Shown piece after piece: positions 1 through 8,672 of a DNA stretch of 64,000 nucleotides. The notes below the pieces were generated by a model. It did no database searches and was not told where the DNA came from. It was given only the letters and a program-made list of their open reading frames with translations. Location: positions 1-64,000 of the forward strand of contig JAJTXY010000001.1 in the NCBI GenBank assembly GCA_021463865.1. The letters run 5' to 3'. Numbering within the stretch: the first letter of the stretch is position 1; the number at the start of each line of letters is the position of its first letter. This DNA is from Anaerolineae bacterium (GTDB lineage: Bacteria > Chloroflexota > Anaerolineae > Aggregatilineales > J027). The translations under genes were made by a program, and so were the position numbers.

Positions 1-1
1 C

Positions 2-97
2 AAAATAACCCCATTCGTACCGGAAAATAACGAAATTTATATTCTTGCCATCAACCCAAAATTTTTGAAGTGCCCTCAGACTTTTTCAACAGGCTGA
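2..97 (+). pseudogene. 5' part of unknown gene, out of frame with 198-566
   Basis: A reading frame is open from the window edge and stops at TGA 95-97. The frame of the downstream gene is itself open from 69, without an ATG, GTG or TTG before 198. Removing one T from the five-T run at 82-86 joins the two frames into one plausible protein (Q-T-F followed by Q-Q-A-D-S). The gene therefore probably starts before the window and is broken here by a one-base insertion, which may be a real mutation or a base-calling error. No family is recognised. Confidence 0.45.
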
Positions 98-197
98 TTC
101 AAATGCCGACGAACTATCAAAACGCATTGAGCAGGCAAAATCACTGCCTAACTCCATAACTGTCCGCTCCGACCAGCTTCCACTAGAAAATTTACAG

Positions 198-566
198 ATG
201 GAGGTCTATTTAACTGCGCACATCTCTAGTTTAATCCACTTAACGGGTATGATTTTGCAGGAGCAAGGCTCTCCAGATTACTCACAAAAGAGTCTCGGTT
301 CCACCCTTCGCCGACTAGTCTATGAGTTTGACGGGATGTGTGATGCTTGTGTCTTTGCGCTTGAAGAAAATGCAAGCCTAGTTAACCTTAAAAGCAAGCT
401 CACTTGGTCAGAAAATTTCATAATTAAAAGCCTCGCCGAAAATCCACAAGGCAATATGTCTCCTTTAAATGCGACTCGTCAATATCGGGATGGTTACAAT
501 ATTGGACTAAGGGAATGTATCATGAAAATTGAGTCTATTTTTGCTGAACAAGATCAACAAAACTAA
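198..566 (+). CDS. hypothetical protein, 3' part of a longer gene
   Basis: This 122-residue mostly helical protein is of no family I recognise. It has no signal peptide or membrane segment. ATG 198 is the first ATG in frame, but there is no clear ribosome site before it. The frame remains open upstream to codon 69 with protein-like composition (charged helix, motif ELSKRIEQ), so 198 is probably not the true start. The gene more likely continues from the fragment at 2-97 across a one-base slip in a T run. The base composition is more AT-rich than the genes that follow. The function is unknown. Confidence 0.5.
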   Translation: MEVYLTAHISSLIHLTGMILQEQGSPDYSQKSLGSTLRRLVYEFDGMCDACVFALEENASLVNLKSKLTWSENFIIKSLAENPQGNMSPLNATRQYRDGYNIGLRECIMKIESIFAEQDQQN

Positions 567-596
567 CTCCAAATTCTCACTGTTTCAAAAATGAAC

Positions 597-621
597 GGGG
601 GATATAGAAGCTACGTCCCCC
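597..621. terminator. bidirectional hairpin between convergent genes
   Basis: A 6-bp GC-rich inverted repeat (GGGGGA / TCCCCC) with a 13-base loop lies between the gene ending at 566 and the reductase ending at 633. On the minus strand the stem is followed by a short T-rich stretch (GTTCATTTTT), so it probably ends the reductase transcript. Confidence 0.55.
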
Positions 622-632
622 ATTCAATTTAC

Positions 633-1604
633 TTACCAAGCATAGGCTTCGGGCGCAGCGCCACCCGGCCCCGGCCAAATTTCATCCAACGTGGTTAGTT
701 GTTCATCGGTCAACTTAATTTCCAACGCCCGCAGACTACCATCTAACTGCTCCATTGTGCGTGGGCCAATGATGGGGGCGGTCACCACCGGATTTTTCAG
801 CAGCCACGCCAGCGCGACATCGGCAGGTTTTTCGCCAATATCCTTACAAAATTGCTCATATTTTTCTAGTTGAGGGCGGTGCTTCTCGATATCCTTTTGG
901 ATGTTCTCCGAAGCGCGGCGACCTTGTTGTTCTTTTTCCAAGACTCCACCCAATAAACCACCCGCTAATGGACTCCAAGGAATCAGGCCCAAACCATAAT
1001 GTTGGCTGGCAGGAATGACTTCCAGTTCGATCATACGATCTTTGAGGTTATACAGGCTTTGTTCCGATACCAGTCCCATAAAGTGACGGGCTTTGGCGGC
1101 TTCATTGGCTTGCGCGATATGCCACCCGGCAAAATTGCTGCTGCCAACATATAAAATCTTGCCCTGCTGCACCAAAACTTCCATCGCCTGCCAAATTTCT
1201 TCCCACGGGGTGTCGCGGTCAATGTGGTGCATCTGGTACATATCAATGTAATCGGTCTGCATCCGGCGCAAACTTTCATCCACCGCCCGACGGATATGCA
1301 GGGCGGAGAGTTTATTTTCGTTGGGCCAATCCCCCATCGCGCCGTACACTTTGGTGGCGATCACCACCTTTTCACGCCGCTGGCCTCCTTGTGCAAACCA
1401 GCGCCCGATAATATTTTCGGTAATGCCTTCGCCGCGTTTCCAGCCATAAACATTGGCGGTATCAAAAAAGTTGATGCCAAGTTCAAGCGCCTTGTCCATA
1501 ATGGCAAAGCTGTCGGCTTCGGTGGTCAGAGGGCCAAAATTCATCGTGCCAAGACACAGGCGGCTGACTTTCAGCCCGGTTCTGCCAAGACGTGTATACT
1601 CCAT
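633..1604 (-). CDS. aldo/keto reductase
   Basis: NAD(P)H-dependent oxidoreductase of the aldo/keto reductase superfamily, a cytosolic TIM barrel. The physiological substrate cannot be read from sequence. The N-terminal motif YTRLGRTGLKVS and the catalytic tetrad are present: Asp and Tyr in FFDTANVYG, Lys in IATKVYG and His in YQMHH. The length of about 323 residues is normal. ATG 1604 is chosen over TTG 1613 because AAGGTG lies six bases before it. The gene is convergent with the gene at 198-566 and divergent from dprA. No catalytic residue is missing. Confidence 0.93.
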   Translation of the reverse strand: MEYTRLGRTGLKVSRLCLGTMNFGPLTTEADSFAIMDKALELGINFFDTANVYGWKRGEGITENIIGRWFAQGGQRREKVVIATKVYGAMGDWPNENKLSALHIRRAVDESLRRMQTDYIDMYQMHHIDRDTPWEEIWQAMEVLVQQGKILYVGSSNFAGWHIAQANEAAKARHFMGLVSEQSLYNLKDRMIELEVIPASQHYGLGLIPWSPLAGGLLGGVLEKEQQGRRASENIQKDIEKHRPQLEKYEQFCKDIGEKPADVALAWLLKNPVVTAPIIGPRTMEQLDGSLRALEIKLTDEQLTTLDEIWPGPGGAAPEAYAW

Positions 1605-1654
1605 CTTCAACACCTTTCAATAGGATTTATCTGGTACACCTTTGAGTAACGAGT

Positions 1655-2518
1655 ATGACGCAAGATTCAATATTTGTCGCGTGGGTAGGACTCAGTTTAG
1701 TGCCACGAGTCGGGGGGAAGTTAATGGCCCGTCTGCTCGATCACTTTCAGACACCCGAAAATGTCCTTGCTGCCTCGCCTGATGACTTACGGGCTGTGCC
1801 GGGGATTGGTTCACGGACGGTTGAATCCATCCGGAATGTTAATCTTGAGGAGGTCAGCACAAAAATCGAGGAATGGCAGACGGCAGGGATTGAAATTCTG
1901 CCCCGTTATGCCGCCGACTATCCGCCCATACTCAAAGCCACCCATGATGCTCCACCTCTCTTATTCAAGCGCGGCAATTGGTCGAATGCCTTAACCCAAA
2001 CCATCGCCATTGTCGGCACACGCGAACCCAGCCTCGCCGCGCATGATTTTGCTTATCTACTTGGCGAAAAATTGGGTGAGGCTGGCTGGACAATCGTCAG
2101 TGGTATGGCAGTCGGGATTGATACACAAGCACATCGCGGCGCATTAGAAAATGGGGCAACCGTCGCGGTGTTGGGTTGTGGAGTCCATAATCTCTACCCA
2201 CCCGAAAACAAATCGCTTGCCACACAGATTATCCAACAAGGCGCACTATTTTCGGAGGTCGCGCCGGAAGTCAGCCCCAACAGCAGTCAATTGGTCGCCC
2301 GCAACCGCATCATCGCAGGGTTAAGTCAGGCAATCATTTTGGTGGAATCAGAGGTAGATGGCGGCGCGATGCACACCGTTCGTTTTGCACGGGATCAGGG
2401 GCGACCTGTTTTCGGGGTAGATTTCGCGGCGAGTGGTAATCAGCAATTAATAGCAGATGGGGCAGGCATGATTGCGCCCACCCCATCCGGTATTGAAAGT
2501 TTTCTGGCCCTATTCTGA
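1655..2518 (+). CDS. dprA: DNA-processing protein DprA (Smf)
   Basis: DprA binds incoming single-stranded DNA and loads RecA during natural transformation. The first ~65 residues look like the helix-hairpin-helix/SAM-like region (VPGIGSRTVESI). The Rossmann-like DprA core follows: IVGTREPS, SGMAVGIDTQAH, VLGCGVHNLYPPEN, and the SEVAPE...LVARNRIIAGLS stretch. At 287 residues it is shorter than many family members, and the C-terminal winged-helix domain appears absent, as in several natural DprA proteins. Its last 9 bases overlap the end of the convergent gene 2510-4654. No obvious ribosome site precedes the ATG. Confidence 0.93.
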   Translation: MTQDSIFVAWVGLSLVPRVGGKLMARLLDHFQTPENVLAASPDDLRAVPGIGSRTVESIRNVNLEEVSTKIEEWQTAGIEILPRYAADYPPILKATHDAPPLLFKRGNWSNALTQTIAIVGTREPSLAAHDFAYLLGEKLGEAGWTIVSGMAVGIDTQAHRGALENGATVAVLGCGVHNLYPPENKSLATQIIQQGALFSEVAPEVSPNSSQLVARNRIIAGLSQAIILVESEVDGGAMHTVRFARDQGRPVFGVDFAASGNQQLIADGAGMIAPTPSGIESFLALF

Positions 2519-4654
2519 TTGCGGTGGAATCAAGAAGGTCAATTCCATATTCACATCGGTAAAGGCAACCCGCGCGAACAAAAATTCACCCGGCGGCACA
2601 CTGTTCAACAGCAGCCCTTCGCGCAGACGGAACAATAGATCGCGGATGGTGTCCATATCGCCCCAATCGCTGCCAATTGTGTAACTAATCGGGGTCAGTA
2701 CCAAGTTGCCTTCATCGGCCTCAATCTGCACCAGTAGCACCACACTTTCACCACGTTCGACCCAGCTATAACGTAACCGCCCTTCGACAAAATCCACCCC
2801 AATCGGCAAATCAGGTTCGGAGGCCAAAATCGAAAGTTCGGCGGGTGTCCAGCGCTCCACCGAGATCAACCAACCGTCGGGGGCTGAAACTGGCCCCACC
2901 GTATATTGGCCGGGAGGAGAGCTAGGCAAGCGTGCCGGAACCTGATAGGTAAAGGTGATGTTGATGTCAGTGATGTCCACCTGCGCCAAATAATAAGGGC
3001 CGGGGCGGATGCTGTTGTGTAGAATCCGATCCCGAATGATTACATCAAACCCTTCTACTGCGTCGGCAGGGGCAGGAAAATCATCAATGGTATACCCCAC
3101 AATGGTGGCTTCAAGGGCACCGCGAATCGCCTCGAGTGCAATGGTCAAAATATGCGTCCCCTGCTCATCGTCCCACGTCAAACTCAGCAAATTGTCCGAC
3201 AAGAAGCCAGAAATCGGCGCGGTGGTCAGGGTACTCGGCACGACAAAGGCAAATTCATCGGCAATCCATGTCTCGCTGGAGATAATCCACGAATCCTCCG
3301 GCTGTACGACAGCGGTATAGTCCGAATCACCGCCTGCTGCATTCGGGGCAGGCGTAGTGGGCAGTGGGGTGAAGGTGGGCAATGGGGGCGCGGCGGCCAA
3401 TCCATTAAACGCAGAGGTCGGGATATAACAAAAGCGCGGCCAGCGATTTTCGGAATAGGCGGTCAAAACAGTCGGGCGAGTCGCAGCCAAATCCACTTGT
3501 AAAATGGCTATCTGTTCATTCAAATCAGCCGAGACGAGTAATTCATTAGCACTCACCCAGAATGGCATCTCCACACGGCCCGCCGCTGTCACAACCGGAC
3601 GGGTGTCACGGGTGGTCATGTTCAACAGATAAACTGCCCCTGTTTCAGGACTCCCCGGCAAGGTTTCCGCTACATAGGCCAGCGTCACAAAATCCGGTGA
3701 TGGCGCAGGATAGAGTTCATCCACGTCGGGGGTATCGGTGATGCGTGTTTCTAGATCAGCAATCAAATCGTAGGCGAAAATATCAAAGTTGCCGTCGCGG
3801 TTGGAACTGTAATAGAGCGTCGTGCCCAAAACATCCCAATTGGGGAAGATCTCATCGCTGCCCTCAATGGTAATTCGCTCGGCATTGCCCCCACCAGAAT
3901 CCATCACCAAAATATCGGCGTCCCCATTGCGTGTTGAAACAAAGGCGATGCGGTCTGCGGAGGGCGACCAAACAGGATGATAGTTTTCTCCATCGGTATC
4001 GGTCAGGGGACGAATTTGGCCTGTGGCATATTCGCCTAAATAGAGTTCGCGGTCTCCGCCTTGATCCGAATCAAAAACATAACGCTGGCCCTGTGGGTCA
4101 CACGCCAGCACATATTCGTTACTTTCGGGTGCAAGGACAATTGGCTTGGCGTCTTTATCAAACTCCGGCATAGCCCAAATATCGTTCGTCTCGGCCCGAT
4201 TGGAATTAAAGACGATGTAATTAGGCTCTGGATTGGAGGGCAGTTCCGGCGTCGCAGTAAAGGTATTGGTCGGGGTCGGGGTGATGGTGGAAGTGGGCGG
4301 GGCGCTGGCGGTCATCCCGATTTCTGTTTGACGAGCATATACCGCTGTAGTGGTCAACTCAATCGGGTTAGGCGTAATGGTCGGCGTAATCGTCACGGTT
4401 GGAGTGTTGGTGGGAGTATTGGTGACAATCGTAGGGGGCGTTGGGGTATCGGTTGCAGTGGGGGCACGAGCGGTAAGGGTGGCATCAATGATCTGCTGCG
4501 GAGGAATACCAAGTGTCGCTGCCACCTCATTGACATTTGCCAACGTTGGCAACACGTCCACATCATTATCTTTTTTGCAGGCCGCTAATATACCCATTAA
4601 CCCGATCATCAGCAGGGCTATCATAAAAATGGCCCGATTTCGTTTTGACCGCAT
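2510..4654 (-). CDS. lipoprotein with TolB/PD40-type beta-propeller
   Basis: Predicted surface lipoprotein. The signal peptide ends in the lipobox LAAC with Cys26 as lipid anchor. A Thr/Pro-rich linker (TPTPTNT-like) follows, then several PD40/WD40-like repeats of the TolB type (motifs WSPSADRIAFVS and DGNFDIFAYD). Two related C-terminal modules begin near PEDSWIISSE and PDGWLISVE. ATG 4654 is preferred over 4759 because the signal peptide begins there and GAGAGGA precedes it. Propellers of this type usually mediate protein binding; the ligand is unknown. The 3' end overlaps dprA tail to tail. A second, shorter PD40 protein lies at 47735-48778. Confidence 0.8.
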   Translation of the reverse strand: MRSKRNRAIFMIALLMIGLMGILAACKKDNDVDVLPTLANVNEVAATLGIPPQQIIDATLTARAPTATDTPTPPTIVTNTPTNTPTVTITPTITPNPIELTTTAVYARQTEIGMTASAPPTSTITPTPTNTFTATPELPSNPEPNYIVFNSNRAETNDIWAMPEFDKDAKPIVLAPESNEYVLACDPQGQRYVFDSDQGGDRELYLGEYATGQIRPLTDTDGENYHPVWSPSADRIAFVSTRNGDADILVMDSGGGNAERITIEGSDEIFPNWDVLGTTLYYSSNRDGNFDIFAYDLIADLETRITDTPDVDELYPAPSPDFVTLAYVAETLPGSPETGAVYLLNMTTRDTRPVVTAAGRVEMPFWVSANELLVSADLNEQIAILQVDLAATRPTVLTAYSENRWPRFCYIPTSAFNGLAAAPPLPTFTPLPTTPAPNAAGGDSDYTAVVQPEDSWIISSETWIADEFAFVVPSTLTTAPISGFLSDNLLSLTWDDEQGTHILTIALEAIRGALEATIVGYTIDDFPAPADAVEGFDVIIRDRILHNSIRPGPYYLAQVDITDINITFTYQVPARLPSSPPGQYTVGPVSAPDGWLISVERWTPAELSILASEPDLPIGVDFVEGRLRYSWVERGESVVLLVQIEADEGNLVLTPISYTIGSDWGDMDTIRDLLFRLREGLLLNSVPPGEFLFARVAFTDVNMELTFLIPPQSE

Positions 4655-4727
4655 ACCCTTGCTATCCTCTCTAAATTCCTTCGCCAAAGCCTCCGCAATT
4701 TTAAAAGCGGTGGATGCGTGTTGCAAA

Positions 4728-4743
4728 TTAGTGTAAACTACGT
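4728..4743 (+). promoter_or_regulatory. promoter-like 16-mer shared with 50306-50321
   Basis: The 16 bases TTAGTGTAAACTACGT occur identically here, 38 bases before ATG 4782, and at 50306-50321, 31 bases before the cyclophilin ATG. TAAACT inside it could serve as a -10 hexamer. Assignment as a promoter is inference from position and conservation. Confidence 0.35.
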
Positions 4744-4781
4744 TCGCAATTTTTGTCACAAATCACATGGGTGGTGACACT

Positions 4782-5201
4782 ATGAATTTCAACGCTGATG
4801 ATCTGCTGCCGCAGCCCATCCCCGAATTACCTCCCCAGATGGTGGTCAAAATTCAGCTAGAGGCATTACAAAAAAATGATGATCCCGAACCGGATTACGG
4901 CATTCGGGTGGCATTTCAGTTCGCATCACCTGCCAACCGCGCCGTGACTGGCCCGATTGATCGTTTTATTCAACTCGTCCGAAACCCCATCTATGCCCCC
5001 ATGCTCAACTGGGTAGGGGTGGAGTATGGGCCTATCAACGTGATGGATGCCGAAGCGCAGCAAATCGTGGCAATTATGAGCGCCGAGGGCAAAACCATCC
5101 ACTATGTTTTTACTCTGTCCCGTCAAAAACTGCCGCCTTACATGGGCTGTTGGATGACGGATAATGTCTTGAGGATTGATCTTGATGAAGATGCGCTATA
5201 G
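4782..5201 (+). CDS. DUF4864-like protein
   Basis: A 139-residue protein resembling the DUF4864 family, whose biochemical role is unknown. The characteristic pattern is visible: an N-terminal helix (VKIQLEALQKNDD), then AFQFASPAN, then a strand-rich half ending in a hydrophobic pattern. No signal peptide is seen, whereas many relatives are exported. ATG 4782 is chosen over 4767 because GGTGGTGA precedes it. The 3' end overlaps the start of the cytochrome gene, suggesting translational coupling and a shared role in the envelope or electron-transfer system. Confidence 0.6.
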   Translation: MNFNADDLLPQPIPELPPQMVVKIQLEALQKNDDPEPDYGIRVAFQFASPANRAVTGPIDRFIQLVRNPIYAPMLNWVGVEYGPINVMDAEAQQIVAIMSAEGKTIHYVFTLSRQKLPPYMGCWMTDNVLRIDLDEDAL

Positions 5202-5604
5202 ATGGCCTATTCTGATCTTGATGGTCGTCGTCTTGGGGGTAACCGCCTGCGAAGATGACAGCAAAGAAGCGGCCTTTACCGTTGCCGATTTGCCTGCTGA
5301 ACGCGATGCTGATACGGGCAAGGAACTTTTTGAAAAAGGCGATGGCGATGCCCCCGCTTGTAAATCCTGCCACAATACAGGCAGTGAAGATGGCGCAACG
5401 GGGCCGGGGTTGGGTGGCATCGGCAGTGAGGCCGGGGAGCGCGTAGACGGTGAATCGGCGGAGGAATATCTGCTAAACAGCATTATCGCCCCCGGTAAAC
5501 ATGTGGTGGAAGGCTATCGAAACAATATGTTTTCCAAATATGACGACAAACTCTCGAAACAACAGATTGCGGATTTAATCGCGTATCTGCTGATCCTGAA
5601 TTAG
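5185..5604 (+). CDS. c-type cytochrome lipoprotein
   Basis: Small membrane-anchored electron carrier. A signal peptide ends in the lipobox VTAC (Cys22). The heme-binding motif CKSCH lies at residues 59-63, and a likely axial Met is in NNMFSKY. The C-terminal helix (KQQIADLIAYLLIL) is typical of class I cytochromes c. It has one heme and about 139 residues. ATG 5185 has GAGG ten bases upstream; the in-frame TTG 5176 is less likely. The start lies inside the preceding DUF4864-like gene. The redox partner is unknown. Confidence 0.85.
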   Translation: MKMRYRWPILILMVVVLGVTACEDDSKEAAFTVADLPAERDADTGKELFEKGDGDAPACKSCHNTGSEDGATGPGLGGIGSEAGERVDGESAEEYLLNSIIAPGKHVVEGYRNNMFSKYDDKLSKQQIADLIAYLLILN

Positions 5605-5693
5605 TGTAGAATTAGGAACATCACTCTGGGACTATAGAGAATTTATTGCTCAGATACTCCTTTTATCATTCTCTATATCAGCATAGGGTGACT

Positions 5694-6539
5694 ATGACAC
5701 ACTGGCAAGATTATCTGCTGAATAAAAACCCGGAACAACATACGGTTTCGGGCAATCTCCAAATCAAGACGAATATCTACAGTCCGCAGTTGCAAAATAC
5801 GCGGGATATTTTGGTTTATCTACCCCCTTCATACAACTGGCCCGAAATGAGTCAGCGGCGCTATCCCGTCCTTTATATGCAGGATGGGCAAAACCTGTTT
5901 GATGCCGCCATTAGCTATGCGGGCGAATGGCAGGTAGACGAAACCATTGAAACATTGTCCGCCGAGTATGGTTCAGACGTCGAGCTAATTGTGGTCGGTA
6001 TCCCTAACAACGAACAGCGGCAGCAAGAATACAACCCCTTTGACCACCCGCGTTTTGGTAAAGGGCGGGGTAATGATTATTTGCGGTTTGTCGTAGAAAC
6101 CGTCAAACCTGAGATAGATAGTCATTTTCGTACCCTGCCGGATCGCGCCAACACAGGTATTGCAGGATCATCAATGGGTGGCCTAATTAGCCTATATGGG
6201 TTTTTCCATCGCGCCGATGTTTTCGGTTCGACGGCTGTCTTCAGTCCAGCACTGTGGGCAGGAATGCCACGCATCCAAGAGTTTATCAGTGACCTCTCGT
6301 ATGTCCCCGGCAAGATTTATTTGGACGTGGGTACAAATGAAGGCAGCCGCCGCAAAACCAATATGAGCATCAGTTATCTGATGTATCATGCGCGTCAGGT
6401 CGTTGAATCACTAGTCAATAAGGGGTATTCATTAGGGGACGATCTGTTGTATTTTGAAGAAGACGGCGGGGCGCACAGTGAGGCGGATTGGGCACGGCGT
6501 TTCCCCGATGCCCTAAAATTTCTCCTGAAGCTGGGCTAA
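5694..6539 (+). CDS. esterase of the EstD/Fes family (alpha/beta hydrolase)
   Basis: Putative esterase (PF00756 type). The family pattern is clear: a strand-rich start (RDILVYLPPSY), YPVLYMQDGQNLFD, the nucleophile elbow GSSMGG with the catalytic Ser, and a late His in GGAHSEADW. No signal peptide is present, so it is probably cytosolic. ATG 5694 is chosen because GGGTG lies just upstream and homology begins after it; the upstream ATG 5646 would add an unconserved tail. Substrates in this family range from acyl-CoA-like esters to siderophores, so the exact substrate is left open. Confidence 0.85.
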   Translation: MTHWQDYLLNKNPEQHTVSGNLQIKTNIYSPQLQNTRDILVYLPPSYNWPEMSQRRYPVLYMQDGQNLFDAAISYAGEWQVDETIETLSAEYGSDVELIVVGIPNNEQRQQEYNPFDHPRFGKGRGNDYLRFVVETVKPEIDSHFRTLPDRANTGIAGSSMGGLISLYGFFHRADVFGSTAVFSPALWAGMPRIQEFISDLSYVPGKIYLDVGTNEGSRRKTNMSISYLMYHARQVVESLVNKGYSLGDDLLYFEEDGGAHSEADWARRFPDALKFLLKLG

Positions 6540-6675
6540 AATCTCGGTTTGAGAAATCGGCACGGATAGGCCAAATCTCACCCAATATCCATGTTCATTT
6601 TTCGGTGGAAGCGACAGCGGGTTAACCGTACAATTCAGGCCATGCAAGCTAATGCGGTGTATGGAGCAAATTCCC

Positions 6676-7752
6676 ATGATTAGCCTACTGCCTCCCGTTG
6701 AAGAAATGATACGGGCCTATCAGAATGGTGATGAGTCCTATGATGGCATCTTTTTTGTTGCTGTGCGGACGACGGGCATTGTGTGTCGGCCCTCATGTCC
6801 GGCCCGCAAGCCATATCCCCAGAATGTTGAGTTTTTTGCCACAGTACGGGAGGCGCTTTTTGCGGGGTATCGGCCATGTAAACGCTGCCACCCCCTTGAA
6901 ATCAAAGGGCACCTACCAGAGTGGGTCGCACCACTGGTCACTGAAATTGAAGGCAACCCTTCTATCCGAATTCAAGATGGGGATTTGCGGGCAAGGGGCG
7001 TTGACCCAACACGGGTACGGCGATTTTTCATCAAACGCTATGGCATGACCTTCCAAGCGTATTGTCGGGCGCGGCGGTTGGGGGTAGCATTTGAGGCCAT
7101 CCGCGAAGGGGCGACATTAGATCACGTCATCTTTGAGCATGGCTACGAATCATACAGTGGGTTTCGGGAGGCATTTAAGCGCATGTTTGGACAAGCACCG
7201 GGGCAAAGTCGAGAGGGTCAATGTATCTACACAGCATGGCTAGAAAGCCCAATCGGGCCATTGATTGCAGGGTCATCCGATGAGGGAATTTGCTTGTTGG
7301 AATTCACTGATCGCCGGATGTTGGAAACACAGTTTGAGACCCTTCAACGGATTTTTAAACAAGCGCTTATCCCCGGCTCCAATGAACATCTGACCCAGTT
7401 GCAGGAGGAACTGGCCGCCTATTTTGAGGGTACATTGCGTCAGTTTACGGTTCCGTTGGTCTACCCCGGCACGCCCTTTCAACAAAAAGTCTGGTCGGCA
7501 CTGCTGGAAATCCCCTATGGCAAAACATGGTCATATGAGGCACTGGCGAATCATATCGGCGCGGAAAAAGGCCAGCGAGCGGTGGGTCACGCCAATGGTC
7601 TTAACCGGATTTCGATTGTCATTCCCTGTCACCGCGTCGTCAACAAAGACGGCAAACTAGGGGGGTATGGCGGGGGTCTATGGCGCAAACAATGGCTGCT
7701 GGCGCTCGAAAATGGTCAACATCCAGCGGTGATAGATGACCCAACGCAGTAA
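6676..7752 (+). CDS. ada: Ada: DNA alkylation repair protein and transcription activator
   Basis: Full Ada architecture. The N-terminal zinc domain has Cys37, Cys41, Cys68 and Cys71 (GIVCRPSC and CKRCHP) and normally accepts methyl groups from phosphotriesters. An AraC-type helix-turn-helix follows (HGYESYSGFREAFKRMFG). The C-terminal O6-methylguanine methyltransferase carries the active-site PCHRV motif. No key residue is missing. ATG 6676 is chosen because GGAG lies nine bases before it; two more ATGs occur upstream at 6652 and 6661. Family members are self-inducing after methylation damage. It appears to be a single-gene unit. Confidence 0.96.
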   Translation: MISLLPPVEEMIRAYQNGDESYDGIFFVAVRTTGIVCRPSCPARKPYPQNVEFFATVREALFAGYRPCKRCHPLEIKGHLPEWVAPLVTEIEGNPSIRIQDGDLRARGVDPTRVRRFFIKRYGMTFQAYCRARRLGVAFEAIREGATLDHVIFEHGYESYSGFREAFKRMFGQAPGQSREGQCIYTAWLESPIGPLIAGSSDEGICLLEFTDRRMLETQFETLQRIFKQALIPGSNEHLTQLQEELAAYFEGTLRQFTVPLVYPGTPFQQKVWSALLEIPYGKTWSYEALANHIGAEKGQRAVGHANGLNRISIVIPCHRVVNKDGKLGGYGGGLWRKQWLLALENGQHPAVIDDPTQ

Positions 7753-7874
7753 GGCCAACTCTCTCTGTTTTAATGAGGCCATTGTGAGAAATTGCACAGG
7801 TGGGTTGACCCGCTAAGAACCCACCTTGTACAATCGGCGTATACCTCATAGCAAAAATCACTACAGGGTCCGCC

Positions 7875-8669
7875 GTGCCATCCCAAAAACCAATTGTCCA
7901 ACTCCATGCCCTCTCCAAAAGCTATACTGAAACCGATCACAAGCGAGTCATCCTTGATGAAGTAACCGTCAATTTTTACGAAGGTGAGTTTGCCGTTTTG
8001 CTCGGGCCATCCGGCAGCGGCAAAAGCACCATGCTGAATTTGATGAGCGGGATTGATGCCCCCGACAGCGGACAGGTAACAGTCAATGACACCGACATCA
8101 CAGCCCTGAGCGAACATGCCCGCACCATCTTTCGGCGCAATCACATCGGCATCATTTTTCAGTCGTTTAATCTCATCCCAACGCTGACGGTCTTGGAAAA
8201 TGTGACCTTGCCCTATGAATTGCAGAGAAATTCTCGCAAACAAGCCCAAGCAAAGGCCACTGAAGTTCTAGCCAAAGTCGGCTTGGCGGGGCGCGAAAAA
8301 AGTTATCCTGATCGGCTTTCAGGAGGACAGCAGCAGCGGGTTGCTATTGCACGGGCGATTGTCCATCAGCCGGATTTGATTGTGGCCGATGAACCCACCG
8401 GCAATCTCGACCACCACACGGGCGAAACCATCCTGAAATTGCTGCTCGATATGACACGCAATGCTGGCAAAACGCTGATTATGGCGACCCACAGCATGGA
8501 CATTATCCCCTATGCGGATCGGGTGTTTCGGATCGAAGATGGCAAATTGATTGAGGATACCGAACGATTGCGGGTAGGGGCGGAAATCAAAGCCGAACTC
8601 GAAAAGAAAATGCACGCCGAACTTGCCCACTCGATGGCCCGACTCGAAAGTAATGGGAGCGGCCTTTAA
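7875..8669 (+). CDS. ABC transporter ATP-binding protein (MacB/LolD type)
   Basis: ATPase subunit that powers the permease encoded directly downstream. The Walker A motif is GPSGSGKST, the Q-loop is [13 protein letters not shown], the signature is LSGGQQQR and the Walker B is [11 protein letters not shown], followed by the H-loop MATHSMD. The length of 264 residues is typical. Translation probably starts at GTG 7875. Only three bases separate it from the permease start, so the pair is an operon. The family handles lipoprotein extraction, peptide or macrolide export, or cell-division signalling; the cargo is unknown. Confidence 0.95.
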   Translation: MPSQKPIVQLHALSKSYTETDHKRVILDEVTVNFYEGEFAVLLGPSGSGKSTMLNLMSGIDAPDSGQVTVNDTDITALSEHARTIFRRNHIGIIFQSFNLIPTLTVLENVTLPYELQRNSRKQAQAKATEVLAKVGLAGREKSYPDRLSGGQQQRVAIARAIVHQPDLIVADEPTGNLDHHTGETILKLLLDMTRNAGKTLIMATHSMDIIPYADRVFRIEDGKLIEDTERLRVGAEIKAELEKKMHAELAHSMARLESNGSGL

Positions 8670-8672
8670 AAA

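Noticed and set aside
1224-1649. Open frame of 141 codons opposite the aldo/keto reductase
   Set aside because: It is the complementary frame of a well-conserved enzyme and has no own features.
3931-4588. Open frames on the plus strand inside the propeller lipoprotein gene
   Set aside because: Low-complexity Gly/Arg-rich shadows of the Thr/Pro linker.
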